A stretch of 64,000 bases of DNA from Microcoleus sp. AS-A8. Its GTDB lineage: Bacteria > Cyanobacteriota > Cyanobacteriia > Cyanobacteriales > Coleofasciculaceae. This document shows positions 45,943 to 54,734 of this stretch, one piece after another. The first letter of the stretch is position 1. Every line of letters starts with the position of its first letter. The notes below the pieces were generated by a model, which did no database searches, was not told where the DNA came from, and was given only the letters and a program-made list of their open reading frames with translations. Made by a program: the position numbers and the translations under genes. The DNA lies in the NCBI GenBank assembly GCA_039962225.1, contig JAMPKV010000001.1, positions 62,001 through 126,000 on the forward strand, written 5' to 3'.

Positions 45943-46464
45943 TTACCAACCCCACGTTCCAACGCCCCCCTTAAATGGGCCGACAATATCCTGAGTAATC
46001 CAACCGCCGTAAAAATTTCCCGGCTGTGGTTGCACTTGTTCCCCATTGACATAACAGGCATCCATCAGATGGGCATAGAACGCTAAATAATCTTTAATCC
46101 CAGCAAAAGTCGGTGTGGGATTCGGATAAGACCAAGCCGCATTGACAGCCTGTTTTTCCCCAACGACAACACTATAGTAAATCGCCCGACCCTTCCATTC
46201 ACAAAATGACCCTTGAGTGGCTGTTACTAATACTAAATACTCCATCTGAATATCTTCAGGAGGAATGTAGTAAACAGGAGGATGGCTAGTTTCTAATACA
46301 CGTTTAGCACGATGGGTATCGGCTAGAGTAACGCCATTAAATATGATTTGGAGGTGTTTGGGTGAGTCTTCTAAGCGGGGGGGACGCGGATAATCCCATA
46401 CAGATTCTTGTCCGGGTTCGGGTTCAATACGGCGACTGTTCATGCTCTGAGTTGTCCTGTTCAT
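45943..46464 (-). CDS. DUF427 domain protein
   Basis: 173 residues. The domain is recognised by FNGVTLADTHRAKRVLETSH, PPVYYIPPEDIQMEYL, GSFCEWKGRAIYYSVVVGEK and WSYPNPTPTFAGIKDYLAFY, the usual order for DUF427 (PF04248). The family's biochemical role is not established; the fold suggests a small-molecule-binding beta barrel. It is cytoplasmic. It converges with the SDR gene, only four bases between the two stop codons. A second ATG at 46441-46443 (MNSRRIEPEPG) could also be the start. Confidence 0.85.
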   Translation of the reverse strand: MNRTTQSMNSRRIEPEPGQESVWDYPRPPRLEDSPKHLQIIFNGVTLADTHRAKRVLETSHPPVYYIPPEDIQMEYLVLVTATQGSFCEWKGRAIYYSVVVGEKQAVNAAWSYPNPTPTFAGIKDYLAFYAHLMDACYVNGEQVQPQPGNFYGGWITQDIVGPFKGGVGTWGW

Positions 46465-46620
46465 GTCACACCGCTTATTTTAAAGGAGGAGTCGCGCTGC
46501 CATCCGGTTCGCGTAACGTCTCCCCCAGACCTGTAATTTGTGTGAAATGTTAGGCTAGCCTTTTGGCAGGAGCCAATAGATTGAATCGCTCCTACTCCAC
46601 AACCAACACAGGCAACAAGC

Positions 46621-47709
46621 GTGAATTGGCCTTTGATTTCGGTAATTATCCCCACTTACGGACGGGAAGAACCCTTACGGGATACGCTCGAAGACGTACT
46701 CAAGCAAGATTATCCAGCATTTGAAGTCTTGGTCGTCGATCAATCCCCCACTCATCAACCGGAAACCCAAGCCTATCTGGAGCAACTGGCTAACAACCGC
46801 AAGATTCAGTGGTTCCGCGTGGCGTGGGCGAGTTTACCGGGAGCACGGAATTATGCGGTACGACGGGCGTCAGGGGAAATTATTCTATTTATCGATGATG
46901 ATGTGCAAATGCCGATTGGATGTCTAAAAGCCCATGCTCGTAACTATGATCGCTCTGAAATTGGGGCTGTGGCAGGGCGAGTGTTTGACCGCATGAAGTT
47001 GACGGAAAAAGGGAACTGGGGATTGGGGAGTGGCGGCAAGGAAAACACAGGAACAACCGCAGCTTTGGGGACAAAATCAGGGAACATCGCAGAGTTGACC
47101 CCAATTCCAATAACCCATTCCCAATCTCAAATTGAAGACTTACCGCCGGAAGCGATGGACCCAGGCATTGCCTGGTACTATATTGATTTAGTTCACACCG
47201 TCAAGCCTCAGCGTGTCATCTCAGCGAGAGGCTGCAATATGTCCTTCCGCCGTGAAATTTTCACCCAACATGGACTACTTTTTGATGAACGGTTTCGGGG
47301 GAGTGCGGTACGCGAAGAGTCGGATTTTTGTTTGCGATTGCGTCGCACAGGGTATCAAATCTGGTATGACCCCGATGCCTATTTAGTGCATTTAGGGGAA
47401 GAGACTGGTGGCTGTCATGATATTAGTATGCGATCGCTCCAGTACCAACTCAGCTTCTATCACAACCACTTTCTGATGGCGCTAAAAAACCTCACCCCCT
47501 TTGAGCAGCTACGCTTGTATAGTCGCTTGTTTGACTGCCATGTTTTAGGACATCCGCCGTGTTACAAAAGCAGCTCTCCGATCAAAATTATCAGCCGTGC
47601 CGCTTTCTATAGCTTAGGATTTCTCAGCGCTCTGTGTACTCTCATTCAGTCTCGTTGGGATGCGGGTCAAATCTATACTCAATTGGATGAATTAAGCGTT
47701 GAAAGCTAA
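46621..47709 (+). CDS. Family 2 glycosyltransferase
   Basis: 362 residues starting at GTG 46621 (MNWPLISVIIPTYGREEPLR). GT-A fold: VLKQDYPAFEVLVVDQS, the DXD-type motif LFIDDDVQMPIG near residue 92, and the acceptor-side RGCNMSFRREIF with ESDFCLRLRRTGYQIWYDPD. It transfers a sugar from a nucleotide donor to an unknown acceptor, probably for surface polysaccharide. Residues about 136-180 (GNWGLGSGGKENTGTTAALG and onward) look like an extra low-complexity insert whose DNA resembles intergenic GGGGATTGGGG repeats. A GT4 gene follows 88 bp downstream, suggesting a joint glycan pathway. Confidence 0.88.
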   Translation: MNWPLISVIIPTYGREEPLRDTLEDVLKQDYPAFEVLVVDQSPTHQPETQAYLEQLANNRKIQWFRVAWASLPGARNYAVRRASGEIILFIDDDVQMPIGCLKAHARNYDRSEIGAVAGRVFDRMKLTEKGNWGLGSGGKENTGTTAALGTKSGNIAELTPIPITHSQSQIEDLPPEAMDPGIAWYYIDLVHTVKPQRVISARGCNMSFRREIFTQHGLLFDERFRGSAVREESDFCLRLRRTGYQIWYDPDAYLVHLGEETGGCHDISMRSLQYQLSFYHNHFLMALKNLTPFEQLRLYSRLFDCHVLGHPPCYKSSSPIKIISRAAFYSLGFLSALCTLIQSRWDAGQIYTQLDELSVES

Positions 47710-47710
47710 C

Positions 47711-47797
47711 ACAAAAGTTGAACGTTGAAAGGTTGCCAGTTGAAAGTTTAGTTGATTTTGGCAGCCTGCAACCTGTTAACCTGCAATCCTGCTAAGA
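47711..47797. repeat. GTTGAACGTTGAAAGG repeat with inverted CAACCTG copies
   Basis: AGTTGAACGTTGAAAG (47716-47731) and CAGTTGAAAGTTTAG are followed by GCAACCTGTTAACCTGCAAT (47768 onward), partly complementary. The first 16-mer is identical to 50129-50144 inside a coding sequence. It sits between two glycosyltransferase genes. Confidence 0.6.
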
Positions 47798-48967
47798 ATG
47801 AGAATTCTAGTCGCCAGTCATTCCTATATTGTTGACCTTAACTGTGAAAAATTAAGGGCATTAGCCAGCTTAGAACCTAACATTGAAGTGACTGTCGTTG
47901 TGCCGCGTCGTTGGCGTCCGGGTGGCGTTCAGAACAAAATCATTGAAACTCAGCCGCGTCAAGAAGGCTGTTTTCGGATTGTCCCCATCTCTAACTTCAG
48001 TGAAAATAATCAGAGTCTGCTCACGTTTGGAGCAGATATCATCCCCCTATTACGTCAATTTCGACCCCAGATTATTCAAGTTGAACAAGGAGCTAAAGCC
48101 TTAGGCTACGCTCAACTCATTTCTCTGAATAAAGTATTGGGACTCCAAGCCAAAAATCTGTTCTTTACCTGGTGGAATCTTCCTTATCAACTGAAATTCC
48201 CTGTATCTTGGCTGGAAGCTTATAATCTCAAAAATACTCACGGTGTGATTGCTGGGAATCAAGATGCAGCAGAAGTGTTGCGACAACATGGCTACCAGGG
48301 AGCGATTAAAGTGATGCCCCAGTTAGGTGTAGATGAAAATCGGTTTCGCTCCCAACCCCAGCTAGAATTGAAAAGCCAATTGGGTATTCAACCCGATGAA
48401 TTTGTAATAGGATTCGTCGGACGATTTGTTGAAGAAAAAGGCTTACTAACCCTAGGCAAAGCCCTTGTTGGTTTACAAGGACGCCCTTGGAAGTGGCTGC
48501 TGCTCGGACGTGGCCCCTTACAATCAGAATTGATGAACAAAGCGACGGAATGGGGCATCAAAAACCAGCTTATTTGGATCGAAAGTGTTCCTCATGAAGA
48601 GGTACCTCGCTATATTAATCTCATGGATACGTTGGTGCTACCTTCAGAAACAAATTCTCAATTTAAAACCCTAACAGCAGTGGGTTGGAAAGAGCAGTTT
48701 GGCCATGTCCTCATTGAAGCCATGGCGTCGAAAGTACCCGTGATTGGTTCTAACTCTGGGGAAATTCCCTATGTTATTGCTGATGCTGGTTTAGTTTTTC
48801 CAGAGGGAGATGTCTCCGAGTTACAGAAGTGTTTGCAGCAACTCATGGAGCAACCTAATTTAGCCGCTCATCTGGCTCAATTGGGTTATGAAAGAGCAAT
48901 GAGCCAATATACAAATAAAGCCTTAGCTAAGCAATTGTTAGATTTTTATATAAAAATTATAGGCTAA
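47798..48967 (+). CDS. Family 4 glycosyltransferase
   Basis: 389 residues, GT-B fold. The N-terminal acceptor domain starts MRILVASHSYIVDLNCEKLR. The donor domain has DEFVIGFVGRFVEEKGLLTL, WLLLGRGPLQSELMN and FGHVLIEAMASKVPVIGSNS, followed by GEIPYVIADAGLVFPEGD, including the EX7E motif. It probably adds a hexose to a lipid-linked or soluble acceptor in exopolysaccharide or glycolipid synthesis. It lies 88 bp after a GT2 gene on the same strand. No membrane helix is seen; attachment to the inner leaflet would be peripheral. Confidence 0.88.
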   Translation: MRILVASHSYIVDLNCEKLRALASLEPNIEVTVVVPRRWRPGGVQNKIIETQPRQEGCFRIVPISNFSENNQSLLTFGADIIPLLRQFRPQIIQVEQGAKALGYAQLISLNKVLGLQAKNLFFTWWNLPYQLKFPVSWLEAYNLKNTHGVIAGNQDAAEVLRQHGYQGAIKVMPQLGVDENRFRSQPQLELKSQLGIQPDEFVIGFVGRFVEEKGLLTLGKALVGLQGRPWKWLLLGRGPLQSELMNKATEWGIKNQLIWIESVPHEEVPRYINLMDTLVLPSETNSQFKTLTAVGWKEQFGHVLIEAMASKVPVIGSNSGEIPYVIADAGLVFPEGDVSELQKCLQQLMEQPNLAAHLAQLGYERAMSQYTNKALAKQLLDFYIKIIG

Positions 48968-49066
48968 TGAATTGAAAAAAAAAGATTTTACACTTAAACC
49001 ATAAAAAAACCATAAAAAAACCTAAATACTATTAAAATAAACACCTGATATCCAAGAAATATTGAA

Positions 49067-49630
49067 TTATTCATCGAAAACTACAGCCTTTTCCCAGAAC
49101 CGATAAGTTTTGCTTCCGATGCGATCGCCCTCTTCCACGTAAATTTGGTCTAACCCCTTTTTAAAAGCTTGGGCATCCTTCTCTAAACCAAGAATTTTTA
49201 AACTGGTTAGAATTCTGGTAATGCGAAGGTAGTTGTGATTCCCTGGCTGAAGCCAGACCGTTTTCCGTTCTGGAAATTCGTCAGATAAAGTGACTTCAAG
49301 AGCTTCGTTTCCTCGCTCAGTGGCTTGCAGTCCATAAAAACTGAGCATGACTTCGAGGGACTTCCTCAAGCGGCTTCTCAATTGCTCATTTGTCCTGAAG
49401 GCTTGAATGGTCTGATCATTTAAGAGAGGTGCATCCGGATTAAAGCGACTCTTTTTTTGCAGCGGAAAGAGCCATTGAATATAGTCATGGGTGTACTCCA
49501 ATTTCTGGTAATCCCATAACCAGATATCTTCGATCATTCGCCTTTTTGAATCGGGGCGCTGATTTAGATAGAATGCCACAATGGCTTGTTCGGGTTTGTT
49601 GTATAAGGAATGATCAGGTAACTTCGTCAT
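49067..49630 (-). CDS. Opioid growth factor receptor (OGFr) conserved-domain protein
   Basis: 187 residues. The core reads LEYTHDYIQWLFPLQKKSRF followed by NPDAPLLNDQTIQAFRTNEQ. This is the diagnostic OGFr_N pattern (EYTHDYIQWLFP...), known from an animal receptor and from uncharacterised bacterial and fungal proteins. The remaining sequence is helical, with RLRKSLEVMLSFYGLQ and NHNYLRITRILTSLKILGLE. No signal, membrane segment or catalytic motif is visible, so the protein is probably cytoplasmic. The bacterial function is unknown. It is divergent from the DhaM-HPr-EI fusion, 68 bp apart. Its start at ATG 49628-49630 lacks a strong ribosome site. Confidence 0.85.
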   Translation of the reverse strand: MTKLPDHSLYNKPEQAIVAFYLNQRPDSKRRMIEDIWLWDYQKLEYTHDYIQWLFPLQKKSRFNPDAPLLNDQTIQAFRTNEQLRSRLRKSLEVMLSFYGLQATERGNEALEVTLSDEFPERKTVWLQPGNHNYLRITRILTSLKILGLEKDAQAFKKGLDQIYVEEGDRIGSKTYRFWEKAVVFDE

Positions 49631-49698
49631 ATCTATTGTTGGCTGACAATATAATTCAAGACTGGGTCATCTAAATCATAGTCATAGTAATATTAATC

Positions 49699-52242
49699 AT
49701 GGTGGGAATTGTTATCGTATCTCACAGCAAAAAGCTGGCAGATGGAGTTCAGGAACTCGCGCAGCAAATGGTTCAAGGTGCAATCAGAAGCGCCGTTGCC
49801 GCCGGAATCGATGACCCAGAAAATCCCTTCGGTACCGATGCAATGCAGATTTATCAAGCGATTCAGTCGGTTTACACGGATGAAGGCGTTATCGTTTTGA
49901 TGGATTTGGGCAGTGCGATTCTGAGTGCGGAAATGGCTTTAGAGTTTCTGCCAGACAACCAACGGGATATGGTAAGACTATGCGAAGCGCCTTTAGTGGA
50001 AGGAACCCTCGCCGCCGCCGTTCAAGCCGCTAATGGCGCTAACATTGAGCAAGTCCTCGCTGAAGCACGAGGGGCACTAACTGCAAAAATCACTCAGTTG
50101 TTGGGGGTTAGCCCTCAAAAGTCACAAGAGTTGAACGTTGAAAGTCGTAACCTATCTTCCCAAGTTCAACCTTCAACCCCTACAGGGCAAGCGACACAGG
50201 AAATCCATCTTACCGTGCAAAATCAGATGGGGCTTCATGCTCGTCCTGCGGCTAAATTTGTTGGCATCGCGTGTCGATTTCAGTCTCAGATCACGCTACA
50301 AAACGTGACGGTAGGGAGCCAGTTCGTTAATGGTAAAAGTATTAATCAGGTGATCACGCTGGGTGTGCATCAAGGAGATGAAATCGCGATCGCCGCCACA
50401 GGTACCGATGCCACAGCAGCTTTAGCCGCTTTGCAGCAACTTGTCCTCTCCAACTTTGGCGAAACTACCTCTGGCGCGTTGACTGCAACCCCTGTCCCCG
50501 AAACATTCACGGCGGCAAACGGTCAACTCTGGGGTATCCCGGCGTCCCCCGGCATTGCCATTGGCCCTATAGTCTTGTATCAACCGGCTGTAGCAGAGGT
50601 GACGGAGTATCTGGGAGACAATCCTCATGAGTCATGGCAACAGTTGCAAGATGCGATCGCCACCGCTTGTCAAGAACTCCAGACTTTGCGCCAGCAAGTT
50701 GCAGAGCAAGTGGGGGAAGAAGAAGCCGCTATTTTCGATGCCCATCTGCTGTGCTTGTCCGATCCCGCGATCGTAGAAGCGGCACGTCAGCGGATTTTTG
50801 ACTATACACTGGATGCCGTATCGGCGTGGAAGGTAGTCGTCGCTCGTACTGTGCGTTCCTACGAAGCGTTGAAAGATCCCTACTTAAAGGCACGCGCTGC
50901 TGATGTCAGGGATGTGGGACAGCGAGTGCTGCGCCTGCTAACGGGTGTGGCATCCACACCCCTAGATTTCACCCAGCCCGCGATTCTGGTTGCCACGGAC
51001 TTAACGCCCTCGGAGACAGCACACCTAAACCCCCACAAAGTCTTAGGGATTTGTACGATCGCAGGCGGTGCGACTTCTCACAGTGGAATTTTAGCGCGAT
51101 CGCTCGGTATTCCTGCCGTAGTGGGCGTCGATGTCGAATTGTTGAGTTTGGAAGATGGCACCCTAATCGCCCTGGATGGAGAAACCGGTCAGGTGTGGGT
51201 GCAACCGGAAGACGCCGAGTTGAGAGACTTACAGACTAAACGCGATCGGCAGCGATATGTACAACAGGAACAAAGAACAGCCGCACAGCAACCCGCCGTA
51301 ACTCAAGATGGGCGTCCCATTCAAATTGTGGCAAACATTGGTGGAATAGCCGATGCACGAGTGGCTTTGGAAAATGGTGCGGAGGGTGTGGGATTACTCA
51401 GGAGTGAGTTTCTCTATTTCGATCGCGAGAGTTCACCCACAGAGGACGAACAGGTGGAACAATATCAAGCGATCGCCTCCATTTTATCCCCCCGTCCCCT
51501 GATTATCCGTACCTTAGATATCGGTGGAGACAAGCCACTTTCTTACCTAAATTTAGCCTCAGAACCCAATCCCTTCCTCGGATGGCGAGGAATTCGTGTT
51601 TTGTTGGATTGTCCAGATGTGCTGAAAACTCAACTCCGGGCAATTCTGCGAGCAACCCACAAGTACCCCATTAAGGTGATGTTTCCCATGATTGCCTGCC
51701 TCCGGGAGATTCGCGCTGCCAAGGAGATTCTCGCCACCGCACAGGCGGAACTATATCGAGCGGGTATTCCCTTCAATGAATCTATGGAGGTGGGAATGAT
51801 GGTAGAAGTCCCCGCCGCTGTGGTGATGGCAGAGAAATTAGCAACAGAAGTGGATTTTTTCAGCATTGGCACGAATGATTTAAGCCAGTATGTGATGGCT
51901 AGCGATCGCACCAATCCCAAAGTCGCTACCCTGGCGGATGCCTTTGAACCAGCTGTACTGCGAATGATTCAGCAGACAATCCAAGCGGCGCGTCAGGCTG
52001 GAATTGGGGTGGGGGTGTGTGGTGAATTAGCGTCCTTGCCTCTGGCTACACCAATTTTGGTTGGCTTGGGAGTGGATGAGTTAAGTATGAATCCGCCATC
52101 CATTGGTGCTGTTAAGGCAGCGGTTGGGCGGTTAAGCATAAAGGAAGCACAAGCGATCGCTCGTGACGTGTTGCAGTTGGATTCATCGGAAGCCGTCCGA
52201 GAGTATGTCGCTCAGAAAGCTGGCAGGCTCATTATTGAGTAG
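49699..52242 (+). CDS. DhaM-HPr-Enzyme I fusion phosphotransferase
   Basis: 847 residues, three PTS modules in one chain. Residues 1-130 are a DhaM-type EIIA domain (GIVIVSHSKKLADGVQELAQ, phospho-His about residue 9; VLMDLGSAILSAEMALEFLP). Residues about 170-255 are HPr (NQMGLHARPAAKFVG with His15-like His; FVNGKSINQVITLGVHQGDE). From about 275 to the end is Enzyme I: phospho-His in CTIAGGATSHSGILARSLGI, and the PEP-binding FLYFDRESSPTEDEQ, DIGGDKPLSYLNL and DFFSIGTNDLSQYVMASDRT. It would pass phosphate from PEP to a dihydroxyacetone kinase (DhaK/DhaL). No dhaK or dhaL lies in this window. The DhaM-HPr linker contains repeat-like DNA (50129-50144). Confidence 0.9.
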   Translation: MVGIVIVSHSKKLADGVQELAQQMVQGAIRSAVAAGIDDPENPFGTDAMQIYQAIQSVYTDEGVIVLMDLGSAILSAEMALEFLPDNQRDMVRLCEAPLVEGTLAAAVQAANGANIEQVLAEARGALTAKITQLLGVSPQKSQELNVESRNLSSQVQPSTPTGQATQEIHLTVQNQMGLHARPAAKFVGIACRFQSQITLQNVTVGSQFVNGKSINQVITLGVHQGDEIAIAATGTDATAALAALQQLVLSNFGETTSGALTATPVPETFTAANGQLWGIPASPGIAIGPIVLYQPAVAEVTEYLGDNPHESWQQLQDAIATACQELQTLRQQVAEQVGEEEAAIFDAHLLCLSDPAIVEAARQRIFDYTLDAVSAWKVVVARTVRSYEALKDPYLKARAADVRDVGQRVLRLLTGVASTPLDFTQPAILVATDLTPSETAHLNPHKVLGICTIAGGATSHSGILARSLGIPAVVGVDVELLSLEDGTLIALDGETGQVWVQPEDAELRDLQTKRDRQRYVQQEQRTAAQQPAVTQDGRPIQIVANIGGIADARVALENGAEGVGLLRSEFLYFDRESSPTEDEQVEQYQAIASILSPRPLIIRTLDIGGDKPLSYLNLASEPNPFLGWRGIRVLLDCPDVLKTQLRAILRATHKYPIKVMFPMIACLREIRAAKEILATAQAELYRAGIPFNESMEVGMMVEVPAAVVMAEKLATEVDFFSIGTNDLSQYVMASDRTNPKVATLADAFEPAVLRMIQQTIQAARQAGIGVGVCGELASLPLATPILVGLGVDELSMNPPSIGAVKAAVGRLSIKEAQAIARDVLQLDSSEAVREYVAQKAGRLIIE

Positions 52243-52525
52243 CAGCGATTTTCCCCTGCTCTTGGGGTATTCCGGAGGTTACCGGAGACTGAGTCCAGGT
52301 AGCGGCTCCTAATAAAGCGATCGCTGTTAAAACACCCAATAAAACAATGCCACGGGTTGAGCCAGACTTGCCTCGTTCCAACGATTGCTGAGCCACTGCC
52401 AAGCATTCTTCACTAATGGTTGCAGTCCACTCACTTCCCGTTACAGCCCACCAATCTAACCCGTTGTGGTCTAATAGATCTGTATATTCTTTGGTTTCGC
52501 CGTCGCTCAATCTGGCATGGAACAT
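52232..52525 (-). CDS. Small single-pass membrane protein, unknown function
   Basis: 97 residues. The soluble N-terminal part is MFHARLSDGETKEYTDLLDH, GLDWWAVTGSEWTATISEEC; one hydrophobic helix lies at about 60-78 (RGIVLLGVLTAIALLGAATW). The start is supported by AGGA nine bases upstream of ATG 52523-52525. It ends inside the last codons of the DhaM-HPr-EI gene, an 11-base convergent overlap. I do not recognise a family; its length and helix suggest a small cyanobacterial membrane protein. Confidence 0.6.
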   Translation of the reverse strand: MFHARLSDGETKEYTDLLDHNGLDWWAVTGSEWTATISEECLAVAQQSLERGKSGSTRGIVLLGVLTAIALLGAATWTQSPVTSGIPQEQGKIAATQ

Positions 52526-52787
52526 CAGCGGTTTCCTGTTTAGGTCTTTACAGCTATTTACCCCTTAATACTTACCACTTCAAGGCTTGAAATTGAATGA
52601 TTTACAAATAAATTAACTTATTGAGGTTAGTTCACTGACTTGAATTGTAAAAATCCTGATACTTATCTGATTTCTAGCCCAGTAAACAGGGGTTTCACCG
52701 ATTAAATGAAATAGAAGAGGTCACCTGAAGTAGGAAGATCGAAGTCTTAATCTAATAAGTATAAATACTAGAGTCCGGACATTAACC

Positions 52788-54131
52788 ATGACAGTTGAGA
52801 TCAAAACACCACAGGCAGCACAACCCACATCCACGCTACCGCTAGCTGAACAGGAGCAAGAATTTAACTGGAGGCAATGTTGGTATCCTGTTACCTTTGT
52901 GCAAGACTTGCCAGAAAATCGTCCTTATAGTTTTTCTCTCTACGATGAACCCTTTGTCTTATTTAAAAATCAGGATAAAAAATTAATCTGTTTAACAGAT
53001 CGTTGCCCTCACCGTGCGGCTAAACTCTCCGATGGGCAAATTATCGACGGCAAAATTGAATGCTTGTACCACGGATGGCAATTTGGAAGTGAGGGTCAAT
53101 GTTTGCATATTCCCCAGTTACCAACAGATGCAAAAATTCCAATTAAGGCTTGTGTACAATCCTTTAAAGTGATCGAACGTCAAGGCATGATTTGGATGTG
53201 GGCGGGAAACGCTGAAGCCGCTGATGAAGAAAGGATTCCCACTATTCCTAAATTAGGCAAACCGGGCTTTGTTTATTCCGATAAAATCACGGAACTATCG
53301 TGCGACATTAGCTATGTTATCGAACATATGCTAGACCCAGCTCATATTCACATCGCCCATCATGGCAACCAAGGGAATCGGGAAAAAGCCCAACCGTTAG
53401 AAATGGAAATCATTGAAAGTTCGGTTGAGGGATTTCGTGGCAGGTTTCGTGAAACCCGATTACCCGATGAAACCTGGAGAAACCTTGATTTCATTGTGCC
53501 GTCACTCGCGCATTTACACTTTCCCATTCCAGAGAAAGGATGGTTTTTTGGACAGGCATTTTATTTCTTCCCTCTGGGTAAGGGGAGATGCCGAATTCTG
53601 ACGCGAAGCTATCGCAACTTTGTCACGTTGCCAGTTAAATGGATGCCCCGATGGTGGATTCATTTAAAACAGAACAAAATCTTAGAAGAAGACTTGGCAC
53701 AACTGCTAGGACAACAAGAAGAAGTTGAGCGGTTGGGTCAAAGTATCAAGCAAGTGTATGCTCCAATTGAAACCTGCGATACCTTTGCGATCGCCTATCG
53801 TCAGTGGCTCGATCAATATGGAGCTTCTTTGCCCTTTTATCGCGGCTATACTACCGCGAAAGTCAGCCAAAATACTAAAGATTTCCAGCCCCATCCGCTA
53901 CCCATAGATCGGTCTTTGCGACATACTGAGCTGTGTAGTTCTTGCCATCGAACCTATCAGCTCAGCAAGAGTTTGAAAAAAATTTTTGTGGGAGTGGCTA
54001 TTTTTTTAGCGGCTTTGGCTATCATCAATGACGGTTCTGGAAGTCAACTCATTGCTGTTTTAGCTTCTCTGTCAGCCGTTGCTTTAGCGGCTTTAGCTGA
54101 GAATTTTCAAACCAAGTTCGAGCGCTTCTAG
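52788..54131 (+). CDS. PAO/Tic55-like Rieske non-haem iron oxygenase, membrane-anchored
   Basis: 447 residues. The Rieske centre is CPHRAAKLSDG and CLYHGWQFG (Cys-X-His, Cys-X2-His), at about 70-95. The mononuclear iron site is in IEHMLDPAHIHIAHHGNQG. A CSSC motif (residues about 391-394) and two C-terminal hydrophobic helices (about 403-440) follow, the layout of pheophorbide a oxygenase, Tic55 and related chloroplast proteins, in which the CxxC is a thioredoxin-target redox switch. It likely oxidises a tetrapyrrole or other hydrophobic ring at the thylakoid or plasma membrane; the substrate is unassigned. An NTF2-like gene follows 47 bp downstream. No separate reductase gene adjoins it. Confidence 0.85.
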   Translation: MTVEIKTPQAAQPTSTLPLAEQEQEFNWRQCWYPVTFVQDLPENRPYSFSLYDEPFVLFKNQDKKLICLTDRCPHRAAKLSDGQIIDGKIECLYHGWQFGSEGQCLHIPQLPTDAKIPIKACVQSFKVIERQGMIWMWAGNAEAADEERIPTIPKLGKPGFVYSDKITELSCDISYVIEHMLDPAHIHIAHHGNQGNREKAQPLEMEIIESSVEGFRGRFRETRLPDETWRNLDFIVPSLAHLHFPIPEKGWFFGQAFYFFPLGKGRCRILTRSYRNFVTLPVKWMPRWWIHLKQNKILEEDLAQLLGQQEEVERLGQSIKQVYAPIETCDTFAIAYRQWLDQYGASLPFYRGYTTAKVSQNTKDFQPHPLPIDRSLRHTELCSSCHRTYQLSKSLKKIFVGVAIFLAALAIINDGSGSQLIAVLASLSAVALAALAENFQTKFERF

Positions 54132-54178
54132 AAGCCACATTAATTCCAGTCTATCTTAGGTGAATCCTTGTAAATAAT

Positions 54179-54565
54179 ATGTCACAAGAAGCCATTGAAT
54201 CCGTTGTTTCTGCTTACTTTGCCCAAATGGGAACCATGAATCCAGAAGGCTGGGTTGATTACTTTGCAGAGGATGCCATCAGTTACGACCCCGTGGGACA
54301 CCCACCCACCAAAATCCATGAAGGGTTTCGGGAATTTTTTGGGCAATTACAAGGCGTTTTTGAGCAACTACAACCGACGACCGAGTATATTTGTGTGGCG
54401 GAGAATGAGGCAGCGGTAAAGTGGACAATTCAGGGAAAGAGCAAGAGTGGAAAATCCATCACTTTTGAGGGAATTACCATCTTCGAGTTCAATGAAGCAG
54501 GCAAGATTCAAACGACTCGTGCTTACTGGAATCCAGCCTTAATGATTGCTCAACTGAGAAGTTAG
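54179..54565 (+). CDS. NTF2/SnoaL-like ketosteroid-isomerase-fold protein
   Basis: 128 residues. The fold is clear: a helical start (ESVVSAYFAQMGTMNPEGWV), an acid-rich DYFAEDAISYDPVGHPPTKI loop, and a curved sheet ending ITIFEFNEAGKIQTTRAYW. In this superfamily the pocket holds isomerase, cyclase or hydrolase active sites; the Asp/His residues of the DPVGHP loop could contribute. It lies 47 bp after the Rieske oxygenase gene on the same strand, so it may process or bind that enzyme's product. No signal peptide is present. Confidence 0.8.
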   Translation: MSQEAIESVVSAYFAQMGTMNPEGWVDYFAEDAISYDPVGHPPTKIHEGFREFFGQLQGVFEQLQPTTEYICVAENEAAVKWTIQGKSKSGKSITFEGITIFEFNEAGKIQTTRAYWNPALMIAQLRS

Positions 54566-54610
54566 TCAATCAAGCACTAAGCTAATCGGCATTTAAATTG
54601 TATTATCGAG

Positions 54611-54640
54611 GATGCAAGGCAGAAGGCAGAAGGCAGAAGG
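54611..54640. repeat. AAGGCAG triple heptamer
   Basis: Three perfect AAGGCAG units plus AAGG (54616-54640), preceded by CGAGGATGC, resembling the CGAGGACAGAAGG junction of the composite repeat. It is in a 169-bp gap between converging genes. Confidence 0.75.
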
Positions 54641-54734
54641 AATAAGAGTTTTTATTTCCTCACCAAAGTATGCAATTTAGATGCATCACAGCTTAATTCC
54701 TGTATTACCCAATAACTTGGATGTTAATTTCTGC

